64,000 nucleotides of DNA from Pseudomonas azotoformans (GCF_900103345.1 NZ_LT629702.1:2046001-2110000); one strand, 5' to 3'. Counted from the stretch's first letter, positions 9,692-19,744 are shown. Notes: generated by a model not told the origin, from the letters alone. Translations and numbers: made by a program.

Positions 9692-10636
9692 ATGTCCCTA
9701 CGTCGCCCCTTCGCCGCAGTCCTCGGGTTGCTGGCTTTTTCCGTTGCGATCAGCGCGCAGGCCCAGGAAACCGTGCGCATCGGTTACCAGAAGTCCTCGA
9801 CCCTGATCACCCTGCTGAAAACCCAGGGCACCCTGGAAAAAGCCCTCAAGGCCGACAACATCGACGTGAGCTGGCACGAGTTCCCCAGCGGCCTGCCGCT
9901 GCTGGAAGCACTGAACGTGGGCAATGTGGACATCAGCGCCGACGTGGCCGACACCGTGCCGATCTTCGCCCAGGCGGCCCAGGCCAAACTCACCTACTTC
10001 GCCCAGGAAGCGCCCTCGCCTTCGGCCCAGGCCATCGTGGTACGCAAGGACTCGCCGATCCAGAACCTGGCGGACCTCAAGGGCAAGAAGATCGCCGTGA
10101 CCAAGGCCGCCGGCACCCACTATTTGTTGATCGCCGCACTGGCCAAGGCGGGGCTGGCCTTTTCGGATATCGAACCGGCCTACCTGTCACCCGCCGACGG
10201 TCGCGCGGCGTTCGAGAACAACAAGATGGACGCCTGGGTCACCTGGGAACCCTTCCTCACCAGCGTGCAGCGCCAACTGCCCACACGCACCCTGGCGGAC
10301 GGCGCAGGGCTGGCCAGCTACAAGCGTTACTACCTGACCGGTACGCCGTACGCCAAGGCGCACCCGCAAGTATTGAAGGTGGTGTACGAGCAGTTGGAAA
10401 AGACCGGGCAATGGGTGAAAAACCACCCGCAGGATGCCGCCAAGGTGCTGGGGCCGTTGTGGGGCAACCTGGATGTGGCGACGGTTGAAGCGGCCAATGC
10501 GCACCGCAGTTATCAGGTGCAGCCGGTGACGCTCGATCAGTTGGGCGAACAGCAGAAGATCGCCGATGCGTTCTTCAAGGCGGGCTTGTTGCCCAAGGCG
10601 GTGGATGCCAGGGATGTGCAGACCTGGAAGCCTTGA
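9692..10636 (+). CDS. Aliphatic-sulfonate-type ABC substrate-binding protein (SsuA-like)
   Basis: This 314-residue SsuA-family protein has signal peptide VAISAQAQE. It shares the landmarks of its divergent paralogue: VRIGYQKSSTLITLLKTQG, WHEFPSGLPLLEALNVGNVDISADVAD, NLADLKGKKIAVTKAAGTHYLL, DAWVTWEPFL and LGPLWGNLDVATVEAAN. It retains the canonical GLPLLEALNVG segment that the other copy has altered to GLLSSLNAG, suggesting that the two bind different sulfonates. It stands alone, with no permease or ATPase nearby. Confidence 0.92.
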   Translation: MSLRRPFAAVLGLLAFSVAISAQAQETVRIGYQKSSTLITLLKTQGTLEKALKADNIDVSWHEFPSGLPLLEALNVGNVDISADVADTVPIFAQAAQAKLTYFAQEAPSPSAQAIVVRKDSPIQNLADLKGKKIAVTKAAGTHYLLIAALAKAGLAFSDIEPAYLSPADGRAAFENNKMDAWVTWEPFLTSVQRQLPTRTLADGAGLASYKRYYLTGTPYAKAHPQVLKVVYEQLEKTGQWVKNHPQDAAKVLGPLWGNLDVATVEAANAHRSYQVQPVTLDQLGEQQKIADAFFKAGLLPKAVDARDVQTWKP

Positions 10637-10661
10637 AAAACCAAGGCCTGCGGGGCGCCCA

Positions 10662-10689
10662 CCGCCGCAATTCAGGCGGGCATTTTTTT
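10662..10689 (+). terminator. Probable terminator after the SsuA-like gene
   Basis: CCGCC (10662-10666) pairs with GGCGG (10675-10679) around an 8-base loop and is followed by a run of seven T at 10683-10689. It overlaps the 3' end of the convergent aquaporin gene, whose stop is at 10672-10674. The stem is short, so confidence is moderate. Confidence 0.5.
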
Positions 10690-11385
10690 GCGGCATTCAT
10701 CCATTGATCGTGCCGCTACCGCGCCCATCACCCCGCCCACCATCGGCGCCAGCCAGAACAGCCAAAGCTGTGCCAGGTAATCCACCCCGGCAAACAACGC
10801 CGGCCCGGTGCTGCGCGCCGGGTTGACCGAGGTATTGGTCACAGGGATCAGGACCAGGTGAATCAAGGTCAGCGCCAAGCCAATGGCAATCGGGGCAAAG
10901 CCAGGCACTGCGCCGGGTGCGGTCACGCGCAGGATGATGAAGACGAAGAAAAACGTGGCGATCAGTTCGGCCAGCAACGCGGACTTCATGTCGAAATGAC
11001 CGGGGCTGAGCGGACCATAGCCGTTGGCGGCGAAACCACCCACCGCGAAATTCGGCTGCCCATTGGCAATCAGGAACAACGCGGCAGCGGCCGTAATCGC
11101 CCCCGCAACCTGCGCCACGATGTACGGCAGCACATCAGCGCCCTCGATACGGCGCCCCACCCACAGGCCGATGGTCACCGCCGGGTTGAAATGCCCGCCG
11201 GAAATACCGCCCAGCGCATAGGCCATGGTCAACACCGTAAGCCCAAACGCCAGGGAAACGCCCACAAAACCAATGCCCAACCCGGGGAACGCAGCCGCCA
11301 GGATGGCGCTGCCACAGCCGCCGAAGGTCAGCCAAAACGTACCGATGAACTCTGCAGTCAAACGTTTTTGCACAATCAACTCCAT
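10672..11385 (-). CDS. aqpZ: Aquaporin Z, water channel
   Basis: This 237-residue six-helix MIP-family channel has both half-helix NPA motifs: GGHFNPAVT (67-69) and [11 protein letters not shown] (188-190, with the filter arginine R191). The R and the absence of an aspartate after the second NPA fit a water-specific aquaporin rather than a glycerol facilitator. Its 3' end overlaps the terminator of the convergent gene. The start at 11385 ([10 protein letters not shown]) is the first reasonable ATG. It appears monocistronic. Confidence 0.95.
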   Translation of the reverse strand: MELIVQKRLTAEFIGTFWLTFGGCGSAILAAAFPGLGIGFVGVSLAFGLTVLTMAYALGGISGGHFNPAVTIGLWVGRRIEGADVLPYIVAQVAGAITAAAALFLIANGQPNFAVGGFAANGYGPLSPGHFDMKSALLAELIATFFFVFIILRVTAPGAVPGFAPIAIGLALTLIHLVLIPVTNTSVNPARSTGPALFAGVDYLAQLWLFWLAPMVGGVMGAVAARSMDECRKKMPA

Positions 11386-11475
11386 TGCTGCTCAAGTGCC
11401 GTCACCACGGGAGGTGGGCGGTCCGGGGCGACGGTAGCAATGGGTATCAATAGGTCCTGTAAGACTTGTCTGGTT

Positions 11476-12660
11476 TTAACGGCTTACAACGCCCTGCCCA
11501 AATGTCCTGATCGCCAGGCAGTAACCGATCAACGCTACCGCCGCCAGCAACCCACCGGCCGCGCCGATCCAGGCGAAGCCGAACTGGCTGCCGACCCAAC
11601 TGCCCATCAGCGCGCCGCCGCCAATGCCGATGTTGTAGATGCCGGAGAACATCGCCATGGCCACGTCGGTGGCGTCGGGTGCCAGCACCAGCACCTTGGA
11701 TTGCATGGCCAGGCCAAAGCCCATGATCGCCATGCCCCAGAAAACGCTCAGCACCACCAGGTAAGACTCGGCACCGCTCAAGGGCAGCAGCAACGCCAGG
11801 CAGGCGCTCAGGATGAACACCGCGCCCACCACGAACAGGTGCGGGTTGAAACGGTGCACCAGGCTGAACAGCAGCGAGCCGATGATGCCCGCACCGCCGA
11901 ACACCAGCAGGATCAGGGTCACCGCGCTGCCGCTCATGCCGGCCACGCCTTCGACGAAGGGTTCGATGTAGCTGTAGGCGGTGAATTGCGCAGTGACCGT
12001 CATCGCGGTCAACACATACAGCGCCACCAGCGCCGGGCGCTTGAACAGCAGCGGCAGGCTGCGCAACGAGCCGGAGTTCTGGCTCGGCAACAACGGCAAG
12101 GTGCGCGCCAGCCAGAACACCAGCGCAGCGGCGAACGCGCCGATCACCAGGAACGTGGTGCGCCAGCCCATGGCCTCGCCCAGCAAGCGGCCCAACGGAA
12201 TACCCAGCACCATCGCCAGGGAAGTGCCAGTAGCCAGCAGGCCGAGGGCTTGCACCTGCTTGCCTGCTGGCGCCAGGCGTACCGCGAGGGACGCGGTGAT
12301 CGACCAGAACAGCGCATGGGACAGGGCAATGCCGATGCGACTGAGCATCAGGATGCCGAAACTGGTGGCGACACTGGAAAGGATGTGACTGGCGATAAAC
12401 AGGCCGAACAGCACGATCAGCAACTTGCGCCGCTCCACGTTGCGGGTCAGCAGCATCACCGGCAGCGAGGTCAGGGACACGATCCAGGCATAGATGGTGA
12501 GCATCAGCCCGACGCTGGACACCGGCATGTCGAAACTGGCGCCGATGGCACTGAGCAGCCCGACGGGCACGAATTCGGTGGTATTGAACACAAACGCGGC
12601 CAACGCGAGAGCGAAGACCGGTTGCCAATTGGCTTGGGGCGTTGCGGCTGAAATACTCAT
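11476..12660 (-). CDS. sotB: MFS sugar efflux transporter, SotB family
   Basis: This 394-residue protein has twelve predicted membrane segments and belongs to the DHA1/SotB branch of the major facilitator superfamily ([53 protein letters not shown]). SotB proteins export arabinose or other sugars and some inhibitors. The length fits SotB when the ATG at 12660 (MSISAATPQ) is used; the frame is open further upstream without a convincing start. It is a single gene. Confidence 0.88.
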   Translation of the reverse strand: MSISAATPQANWQPVFALALAAFVFNTTEFVPVGLLSAIGASFDMPVSSVGLMLTIYAWIVSLTSLPVMLLTRNVERRKLLIVLFGLFIASHILSSVATSFGILMLSRIGIALSHALFWSITASLAVRLAPAGKQVQALGLLATGTSLAMVLGIPLGRLLGEAMGWRTTFLVIGAFAAALVFWLARTLPLLPSQNSGSLRSLPLLFKRPALVALYVLTAMTVTAQFTAYSYIEPFVEGVAGMSGSAVTLILLVFGGAGIIGSLLFSLVHRFNPHLFVVGAVFILSACLALLLPLSGAESYLVVLSVFWGMAIMGFGLAMQSKVLVLAPDATDVAMAMFSGIYNIGIGGGALMGSWVGSQFGFAWIGAAGGLLAAVALIGYCLAIRTFGQGVVSR

Positions 12661-12800
12661 GAAACGGCGCGGTACTCTGGCTGTGATCAAGCGGGGGCGG
12701 TGAGCGAGCGGCCACCCGGAACAAGCGCCGCCGCCGAGCATTCTATAGGTTTGCGGCCCGACTGTTGACGCTCATCCCGCTCAAAATGACCTCAACCGGG

Positions 12801-13160
12801 TCAGGGTGCCGTCATGGTGACCACGTAGGCCCCCGACTGAACCGGCTTGCCGAGGGCATCCACCAGCACATACCGCTGGTCGAAATAGCGCCCGTTGGGG
12901 CTGTCGGCCACCAACTTGACGTTGACCGCCGCATTGCCCAGCGCGGTCACACTGCGCACCGACTGTGCCTCGAACTGGCTGCCACGCAGCGCTTGCGGGC
13001 ATCCATTGAACTCCACTGTCGCGCCGCCCGACGTACTGGGGTTACAACCGGGCTCGACGATGCTGCCGTGAAATTGAATGACACCGGAAGATGCCGCCAG
13101 GCATGCCCCCGTCCATACCGCAAGAACACCGCTAACCAGTGACAAACGTAAAACGTTCAT
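12801..13160 (-). CDS. Small secreted fimbrial-subunit-like protein
   Basis: This 119-residue protein has a signal peptide (VLAVWTGACLAAS). It follows with the type 1 pilin pattern: VIQFHGSIVEPGCNP at the N terminus, a second cysteine in FNGCPQALRG (the usual pilin disulphide pair), and a C-terminal SGAYVVTMT strand. It resembles a chaperone-usher pilin but is shorter (about 98 mature residues against about 150), and there is no chaperone, usher or other pilin gene nearby. The ribosome site AAGGAGCG is strong. It is probably a stand-alone exported protein of pilin-like fold. Confidence 0.75.
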   Translation of the reverse strand: MNVLRLSLVSGVLAVWTGACLAASSGVIQFHGSIVEPGCNPSTSGGATVEFNGCPQALRGSQFEAQSVRSVTALGNAAVNVKLVADSPNGRYFDQRYVLVDALGKPVQSGAYVVTMTAP

Positions 13161-13246
13161 GTCGACGCTCCTTCTTGGGCTGTTAAGAAGTAAGTCGTCT
13201 GGCCCGGCGTTTACTTGAGGTTATTCGTCGGTGTCTGAAAGAAAAG

Positions 13247-14245
13247 TTACGGGTCCACCTGCCCCATCAATTCCGGAATCGACTCCGGCCGATTCGCATA
13301 ACGCTGGGCCAACGCCGCGCAGACCATCAACTGGATCTGGTGGAACAGCATCAGCGGCAGGATCAGCACACCCATGCTCGCTCCGGCGAACAATACTTGG
13401 GCCATCGGCACACCGGTGGCCAGGCTCTTTTTCGAACCGCAGAACAGGATAGTGATGCGGTCTTCCTGGTTGAAACCGAACGCCTTGCCAAGCACCGTGG
13501 ACGCCACCAGCACCAGGCCCAGCAACACGCAGCACGCCACCACCAGGCCGCCCAGTTCCCATAGCGGGATCTGGTGCCAGATACCTTCATTCACCGCTTC
13601 GCTGAATGCGCCATAGACCACCAGCAGGATCGAGCCCTGATCGACGAACTTCAGCCAGGACTTGTTGCGCCCGACCCACTCACCAATCCAGCGGCGGGCG
13701 ATCTGCCCGGCGATAAACGGCAGCAGCAATTGCACGCTGATTTTCAGGATGGCGTCGACCGTCGAGCCGCCGTCGCCGTGCACATTGAGCAGCAGCGTCA
13801 CCAGCAACGGTGTAAGGAAGATGCCGAACAGGCTGGACGCCGCCGCGCTGCAGATCGCCGCCGGGATATTGCCCCGCGCCAGCGATGTAAAGGCAATCGC
13901 CGATTGCACCGTGGCCGGCAAGGCGCACAGGTAGAGCATGCCCATGTACAGGTCTTTACCGATCAGCGGCGACAGCACCGGCTTGAGCGCCAGGCCCAGC
14001 AGCGGGAACAGCACGAAGGTCAGGCTGAACACCAGCAAATGCAGGCGCCAGTGCCCGGCGCCGGCCACGATAGCCTGGCGCGACAGCTTGGCGCCGTGCA
14101 GGAAAAACAGCAGCGCGATGGCCAGGTTGGTGACCCAACCGAAGGCCACGGCGGTCTGGCCGCTGGCGGGCAGCAGGGAAGCGAGAATCACCGTGGCGAT
14201 CAGGGTCAGGGTGAAGTTGTCAGGCAGGAAACGGGGGCGAGTCAT
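13247..14245 (-). CDS. Bile acid:sodium symporter (BASS) family transporter, SLC10A7-like
   Basis: This 332-residue membrane protein has about ten segments, with FLHGAKLSRQAIVAG, LYLCALPATVQSAIAFTSLARGN and FCGSKKSLATGVPMAQVLF. These belong to the SBF-like family (PF13593 type). Members carry organic anions or steroids with sodium. It is divergent from the AraC regulator at 14320 (75-base spacer), which is its probable regulator. The substrate is unknown. Confidence 0.87.
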   Translation of the reverse strand: MTRPRFLPDNFTLTLIATVILASLLPASGQTAVAFGWVTNLAIALLFFLHGAKLSRQAIVAGAGHWRLHLLVFSLTFVLFPLLGLALKPVLSPLIGKDLYMGMLYLCALPATVQSAIAFTSLARGNIPAAICSAAASSLFGIFLTPLLVTLLLNVHGDGGSTVDAILKISVQLLLPFIAGQIARRWIGEWVGRNKSWLKFVDQGSILLVVYGAFSEAVNEGIWHQIPLWELGGLVVACCVLLGLVLVASTVLGKAFGFNQEDRITILFCGSKKSLATGVPMAQVLFAGASMGVLILPLMLFHQIQLMVCAALAQRYANRPESIPELMGQVDP

Positions 14246-14319
14246 AAGCAGGATCTTCCGGGGGTTGCCAAGAGCGTCATCGCGACTCTAACGTAACGGC
14301 TTGTTACCGACTAACGCCA

Positions 14320-15120
14320 ATGAGCCAACAAATGCCGCCCAAAGGACATGCCAACACTGTGCGCCGTAGCGTGCCCGGGCTTTCCAGCCTGCCACGGCCG
14401 GTGTATGGGCGCACCGAATCGCTGCCCAACCGCGCCCTGACCCGCCGGCACAGTCACCCGTGGGTGCAATTGTCCTACGCAATTTCCGGGGTGCTGGAGA
14501 TCCAGACCAGCGTCGGCCGCTTCGTCGCACCGCCCCAGCGCGCGGTGTGGATTCCAGCCGGTGTACCGCACCGCGTGTTCAGCTCGCCCCACACCGAAAT
14601 GCGCAGCCTGTACCTGGATTGCAGCGTCACCACCTGGGCGGCCGAGCGCTGTCATGTGCTGGCGGTAAGCAGCCTGCTGCGCGAGTTGATCCGCAGTTTC
14701 AGCGAACTGCCGGTGGAATATGCCGAGGACGGGCCGGACGGGCGCCTGGCCCAGGTGGTGCTGGACCAGCTGGCGGCGGCGCCGCACGTCGACCTGATGC
14801 TGCCACTGCCGCTGGACCCACGTTTGCGCCCGATCTATCGCAGCCTGAGTGCGCACCCGGAGCAGCAAACGACCTTGGGCCAGTGGAGCCAGAAACTGGG
14901 GGTGAGCGAGAAGACCCTCAGTCGGTTGTTCTTGAGCGACACCGGGCTGACGTTCCGCGCCTGGCGCCAGCGCCTGCGCTTATTGAGCGCCCTGCCCGCC
15001 CTGGAGCAAGGCGAGCGGGTCACGGATGTGGCGCTGGGGTGTGGTTATGAGTCGACGTCGGCGTTTATCAATGCGTTTCGCCAGCAATTCGAGGCGACAC
15101 CCGGTGAATTCTTCCGCTGA
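14320..15120 (+). CDS. AraC-family transcriptional regulator with cupin sensor domain
   Basis: The protein has 266 residues. The cupin half has RHSHPWVQLSYAISGVLEI and PPQRAVWIPAGVPHRVF; the DNA-binding half has TTLGQWSQKLGVSEKTLSRLF and VTDVALGCGYESTSAFINAFRQQF. The architecture matches the regulator at 6154. It is divergent from the BASS-type transporter at 13247 and convergent with the binding protein ending at 15123 (two bases apart). Transporter control is inferred from position. Confidence 0.9.
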   Translation: MSQQMPPKGHANTVRRSVPGLSSLPRPVYGRTESLPNRALTRRHSHPWVQLSYAISGVLEIQTSVGRFVAPPQRAVWIPAGVPHRVFSSPHTEMRSLYLDCSVTTWAAERCHVLAVSSLLRELIRSFSELPVEYAEDGPDGRLAQVVLDQLAAAPHVDLMLPLPLDPRLRPIYRSLSAHPEQQTTLGQWSQKLGVSEKTLSRLFLSDTGLTFRAWRQRLRLLSALPALEQGERVTDVALGCGYESTSAFINAFRQQFEATPGEFFR

Positions 15121-15122
15121 CA

Positions 15123-16124
15123 TCAGCTGCCATTGCCGCCATGGGCCTCTTCGAAGAAGTAGTCCTTCCAGCTGGCGGCTTTGTTTTTCAGCACGCCGAG
15201 TGCCTGCAATTTCTCGGCATAGATGTAGGTACGCTGCGGCACGATGGTGAAGTCGATCTCCGGGTCCTGGACGATCTTCTCTACCAGGTCCAACGGCAAC
15301 TTCGACTGTTCTACACGGATATACGCCTTGGCCGCCGCCGGCTTATCAGCCTTGATGATCGTCTCGGCTTCGGCCAGCGCGGCATAGAACGCTTTGTAGG
15401 TCTTGGGGTTTTCGTCGTGGAATTTCTGCGTGGTGTAGAGCACGTTGAACGTGGCCGGCCCACCCAGGATGTCGTAGGAACTGAGCACCTTGTGCACGTT
15501 AGGGTTCAGCAGTTCCTGATACTGGAACGGCGGGCTGGAGAAGTGCGCGTTGATCTCCGATCCCCCGGCAATCAGCGCAGCAGTAGCATCAGGGTGAGCC
15601 AGGCTGATGGAGATGTCGTCGAACTTCTTGTAGTGGGCATCGCCGAACTGCTTGGCCGTCTCGATCTGCAAGGTGCGCGACTGGAAGCCCACGCCGGCGG
15701 CGGGCACGGCGATGCGGTCTTTTTCGCTGAAGTCCTTGAGGGTCTTCACGTTGGGGTTGTTGGTCAGCAGGTAGTTGGGCATCGAGCCCAGGGAGGCGAT
15801 GGCCTTGACGTTCTGCTTGCCCTTGGTGCGGTCCCACAGGGTCAGCATCGGCGGCACACCGGCGGAGACCACGTCGAGCGCACCGGCCAACAGCGATTCA
15901 TTCATGGCGGTAGCGCCGGAAATGCTGTTCCACTCCACCTGGATATCCAGGCCCTGTTCCTTGCCGTGTTTTTCGATCAAGTGCTGGTCGCGCACCACAT
16001 CGAGGATCAGGTAGCCGATGCCGAATTGCTGGGCGATGCTGATCTTGCCTTCGGCCTGGGCGCCGATACTGATCAGGGCCGTCGCAGCCGCCAACAGGGT
16101 CAGGGAGGAACGCTTGAAAGTCAT
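15123..16124 (-). CDS. ABC substrate-binding protein, nitrate/taurine/sulfonate (NMT1-like) type
   Basis: This 333-residue periplasmic protein has a signal peptide (ALISIGAQAEG). It contains ISIAQQFGIGYLILDVVRDQHL, VEWNSISGATAMNESLLAGALDVVSAGVPP, FSEKDRIAVPAAGVGFQSRTLQIETAKQ and AGGSEINAHFSSPPF, as in the SsuA/TauA/THI5 superfamily. The start is the ATG at 16124; the frame extends 33 codons upstream without a plausible signal. As with the two SsuA-like genes, no membrane or ATPase component is adjacent. The ligand is unknown. Confidence 0.87.
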   Translation of the reverse strand: MTFKRSSLTLLAAATALISIGAQAEGKISIAQQFGIGYLILDVVRDQHLIEKHGKEQGLDIQVEWNSISGATAMNESLLAGALDVVSAGVPPMLTLWDRTKGKQNVKAIASLGSMPNYLLTNNPNVKTLKDFSEKDRIAVPAAGVGFQSRTLQIETAKQFGDAHYKKFDDISISLAHPDATAALIAGGSEINAHFSSPPFQYQELLNPNVHKVLSSYDILGGPATFNVLYTTQKFHDENPKTYKAFYAALAEAETIIKADKPAAAKAYIRVEQSKLPLDLVEKIVQDPEIDFTIVPQRTYIYAEKLQALGVLKNKAASWKDYFFEEAHGGNGS

Positions 16125-16287
16125 GGGAGTCTGCCGCGGTTTTAAGAAGGTGATGGAGCCTAGCGACGTTTTTTTAGACTGGAAAAGAATATCTGGATCT
16201 ATTGTTATGCAAATGCACCACAAACCAGCGCCCGGCTGCTATTGTGCCGCGCTTTGAAAAACTGCCGAACCAGCGAGGAAATGGACG

Positions 16288-16716
16288 TTGAACACTGACG
16301 AAAAAATGACCGGGGACCTGTTCGAGGTGGATAAACGCCTGTCACTCAAACCCGTGGTGGACTTCAACGCCTACCTGCGCAGCGCGTTCGGCGACGGCCC
16401 GTGCAGCTGCATTCGCTGCACCAGTGGTAACGGCGATGAAAACGGCTATGAGTTCCAGCACAGCTTCACCTTCGACGGCAAACCCACCCAGCGCCGCTTC
16501 GCCACCACGGCGGGCAGCGATGTGTTGCAGGTGTTGAAGAAGGCCTGGTTGTCGTACACCAAGGCCGAACTGCCGCTGAGCGGTGTGCTGGCGCTGGATA
16601 CGGTGAAGGAGTTTGTCGAACCGCAGTTGCACAAGCGCCTGGCGCCGTTGTTTTTGGCCAGTGGGTTGGTCAAGGATGTGGAGGGGGCGTTGCAGGTTCA
16701 GCCGCAGGCGGCGTAA
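16288..16716 (+). CDS. Conserved hypothetical protein, probable TTG start
   Basis: This is a soluble protein of about 142 residues with a cysteine pair in GPCSCIRCTSG, no signal peptide and no family I recognise. The best ribosome site (GAGGAA at 16276-16281) is placed for the TTG at 16288, giving MNTDEKMTGDLF; the ATG at 16281 opens only a five-codon frame and the next in-frame ATG is at 16306. It is divergent from the binding protein at 15123 and stands alone. Confidence 0.75.
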   Translation: MNTDEKMTGDLFEVDKRLSLKPVVDFNAYLRSAFGDGPCSCIRCTSGNGDENGYEFQHSFTFDGKPTQRRFATTAGSDVLQVLKKAWLSYTKAELPLSGVLALDTVKEFVEPQLHKRLAPLFLASGLVKDVEGALQVQPQAA

Positions 16717-16724
16717 GCCACATT

Positions 16725-16862
16725 TTGTGGTGAGCGGGCTTGCCCCGCGCTGGGCTGCGAAGCAGCCCCAAAACCAGACAACCAAGTTCCGCCTGAAGGA
16801 AATCGATCCCTGTCATGGGGTGGCTTCGCCACCCAGCGCGGGGCAAGCCCGCTCACTACACT
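16725..16862. repeat. REPIN, GTGAGCGGGCTTGCCCCGCGCTGG class
   Basis: A TGTGGTGAGCGGGCTTGCCC arm and its complement (GGGGCAAGCCCGCTCACTAC) flank about 60 bases, each arm carrying an inner GGGCTGCGAAGCAGCCC-type hairpin. It separates the convergent genes at 16716 and 16876 and is nearly identical at its ends to the copies at 7026 and 28793. Confidence 0.85.
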
Positions 16863-16875
16863 TGCACAGAGGTGA

Positions 16876-18618
16876 TTACTTACGCGCCGCCTCCCACTGC
16901 TTGAGCAGGTCACCGTAAGCCACGGTCTCGCCTTTCGGCTTCTCGTTGGCCAGTTTAGGTTTCGGCGCACCCGGCTGGTCGAACCAGTATTGCGCGTCGC
17001 GCTCGGGGTTCATTTTCGGCCCGCACACCGGTTGCACCTTGGAGCGTTCCAGGCGCGTCATGATCGCGTCCTGCTCCTTGGCCAGGTTGTCCAGCGCCTG
17101 TTGCGGAGTTTTCTCGCCGCTGGCAGCGGCGGCGATGTTGCTCCACCACAGTTGCGCCAGGCGTGGGTAGTCCGGCACGTTGGTGCCGGTCGGGGTCCAC
17201 TCGACGCGGGCCGGGCTGCGATAGAACTCCACCAGGCCACCCAGTTTCGGCGCCATGTCGGTCATGGCCTGGGAGTTGATGTCGGACTCACGGATCGGCG
17301 TCAGGCCGACGATGGTTTTCTTCAGCGAAACGGTTTTCGAGGTCACGAACTGCGCGTAAAGCCAGGCCGCGAGTTTCTGTTTCTCAGGCGTCGACTTGAG
17401 GAAGGTCCAGGAGCCTACGTCCTGATAGCCCTTCTTCATGCCCTTTTCCCAGTAAGGTCCCACAGGTGACGGCGCCATCCGCCATTTCGGCGTGCCATCG
17501 GCATTCACCACTGGCAAGCCCGGTTTGGTCATGTCGGCGGTAAACGCGGTGTACCAGAAGATCTGCTGGGCGATGTTGCCCTGGGACGGCACCGGGCCGG
17601 ATTCGGAGAAAGTCATGCCCGCCGCTTCCGGTGGCGCGTAGGCTTTCATCCAGTCCACGTATTTCTGCGTGGCAAACACTGCGGCCGGGCCGTTGGTGTC
17701 GCCGCCACGGGTGACGCTGGAGCCCACCGGATGGCAGTCCTCCACGCGAATGCCCCACTCGTCCACCGGCAGGCCGTTGGGCAGGCCCTTGTCGCCGCCA
17801 CCGGCCATGGAGAACCAGGCATCGGTGAAGCGCCAGCCCAGGGACGGGTCTTTCTTGCCGTAGTCCATGTGGCCGTAGACACGTTTGCCGTCGATTTCCT
17901 TGACGTCTTCGCTGAAGAACTTGGCGATGTCTTCATAGGCCGACCAGTTCACCGGCACACCGAGGTCGTAGCCGTATTTTTCCTTGAACTTGGCTTTCAG
18001 CTCCGGACGCTCGAACCAGTCGGCGCGGAACCAGTAGAGGTTGGCGAACTGCTGGTCGGGCAACTGGTAGATCTTGCCGTCCGGCGCGGTGGTGAAGGAG
18101 ATACCGATAAAGTCCTTGATATCCAGGGTCGGCGAGGTGAAGTCCTTGCCTTCGTTGGCCATCAGGTCGGTGATGGATTCGGTCTTGCCGTAGCGAAAGT
18201 GCGTACCGATCAGGTCCGAGTCGTTGACCCAGCCGTCATAGATGTTCTTGTCGGACTGCATCTGGGTTTGCAGCTTCTCCACCACGTCGCCTTCCTGCAG
18301 CAGGTCGTGGGTCAGCTTGATCCCGGTGATTTCCGTGAAGGCCTTGGCCAGCACCTTGGACTCGTACTCGTGGGTGGTGAGGGTTTCCGACACCACGTTG
18401 ATCTTCATCCCACGGAACGGTTCGGCGGCCTTGATAAACCACTTCAATTCCTCCAGCTGCTGCTCGGCCGTGAGGGTGGACGGTTTGAACTCGCTGCCGA
18501 TCCATTTTTTCGCGGCATCCTCGTAAGCATCGGCCCAGGCCGAAGCGCTCAAACCGCTCAGGGCCAGTACGGCGGCCAATGAAATGCTATGTCGCAGCTT
18601 ATTGTTCTTATTCAACAT
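16876..18618 (-). CDS. ABC substrate-binding protein, glycerol-type (GlpV-like)
   Basis: This is a large 580-residue periplasmic binding protein with signal peptide LSGLSASAWADA. Landmarks include GMKINVVSETLTTHEYESKVLAKAF (split here), ITGIKLTHDLLQEGDVVEKLQ, YDGWVNDSDLIGTHFRYG and YQLPDQQFANLYWFRADWF. Length and motifs match the solute-binding component of the rhizobial GlpSTPQUV glycerol importer. It is the last gene of a six-gene minus-strand operon (22799 to 16876). Substrate glycerol or a short polyol is inferred from the family, not shown. Confidence 0.85.
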   Translation of the reverse strand: MLNKNNKLRHSISLAAVLALSGLSASAWADAYEDAAKKWIGSEFKPSTLTAEQQLEELKWFIKAAEPFRGMKINVVSETLTTHEYESKVLAKAFTEITGIKLTHDLLQEGDVVEKLQTQMQSDKNIYDGWVNDSDLIGTHFRYGKTESITDLMANEGKDFTSPTLDIKDFIGISFTTAPDGKIYQLPDQQFANLYWFRADWFERPELKAKFKEKYGYDLGVPVNWSAYEDIAKFFSEDVKEIDGKRVYGHMDYGKKDPSLGWRFTDAWFSMAGGGDKGLPNGLPVDEWGIRVEDCHPVGSSVTRGGDTNGPAAVFATQKYVDWMKAYAPPEAAGMTFSESGPVPSQGNIAQQIFWYTAFTADMTKPGLPVVNADGTPKWRMAPSPVGPYWEKGMKKGYQDVGSWTFLKSTPEKQKLAAWLYAQFVTSKTVSLKKTIVGLTPIRESDINSQAMTDMAPKLGGLVEFYRSPARVEWTPTGTNVPDYPRLAQLWWSNIAAAASGEKTPQQALDNLAKEQDAIMTRLERSKVQPVCGPKMNPERDAQYWFDQPGAPKPKLANEKPKGETVAYGDLLKQWEAARK

Positions 18619-18650
18619 AGAGACCTCCTGGTTGTTTATTCATAAGGGCA

Positions 18651-18923
18651 CTAGCCCCAACGCATCACACTCAACAGCCATACCAGGGAGAGCGCGGACG
18701 CTACCCAGATGCTCCAGTCGGTAACGCCGATCACCAGCAAATGCAGGTAGGCGCTGCCGAGAAGACCGATAAACAAACGATCACCACGGGTGGTGCTGAT
18801 CGGCAAAAAGCCCCGCCGGGGGATGCTCGGCGAGCGCAGTTCCCAGGTGGTCATGCCCGCGAGGATCAGGGCTATGCCGCCAAAGAACAGCGCGGTGGGG
18901 GTGGTCCAGGCCATCCATTCCAT
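18651..18923 (-). CDS. DUF2160 small membrane protein (GlpU-like)
   Basis: This 90-residue protein has three hydrophobic segments (TPTALFFGGIALILAGMT, LFIGLLGSAYLHLLVIGV, SIWVASALSLVWLLSVM). Proteins of this family are encoded between the permease and binding-protein genes of glycerol-type ABC systems, exactly as here. Two consecutive ATGs (18926 and 18923) follow GAGGAG; 18923 has the better spacing (six bases). Its biochemical role is unknown; it probably associates with the permease. Confidence 0.82.
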   Translation of the reverse strand: MEWMAWTTPTALFFGGIALILAGMTTWELRSPSIPRRGFLPISTTRGDRLFIGLLGSAYLHLLVIGVTDWSIWVASALSLVWLLSVMRWG

Positions 18924-18933
18924 CATCGACTCC

Positions 18934-19734
<801 letters not shown>

Positions 19735-19744
19735 GTTGGCGGCC

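Noticed and set aside
10858..12651. 597-codon plus-strand frame opposite aquaporin and SotB
   Set aside because: The product is dominated by Q, H, R and A, as expected for the complement of membrane-protein genes; no ribosome site or family features.
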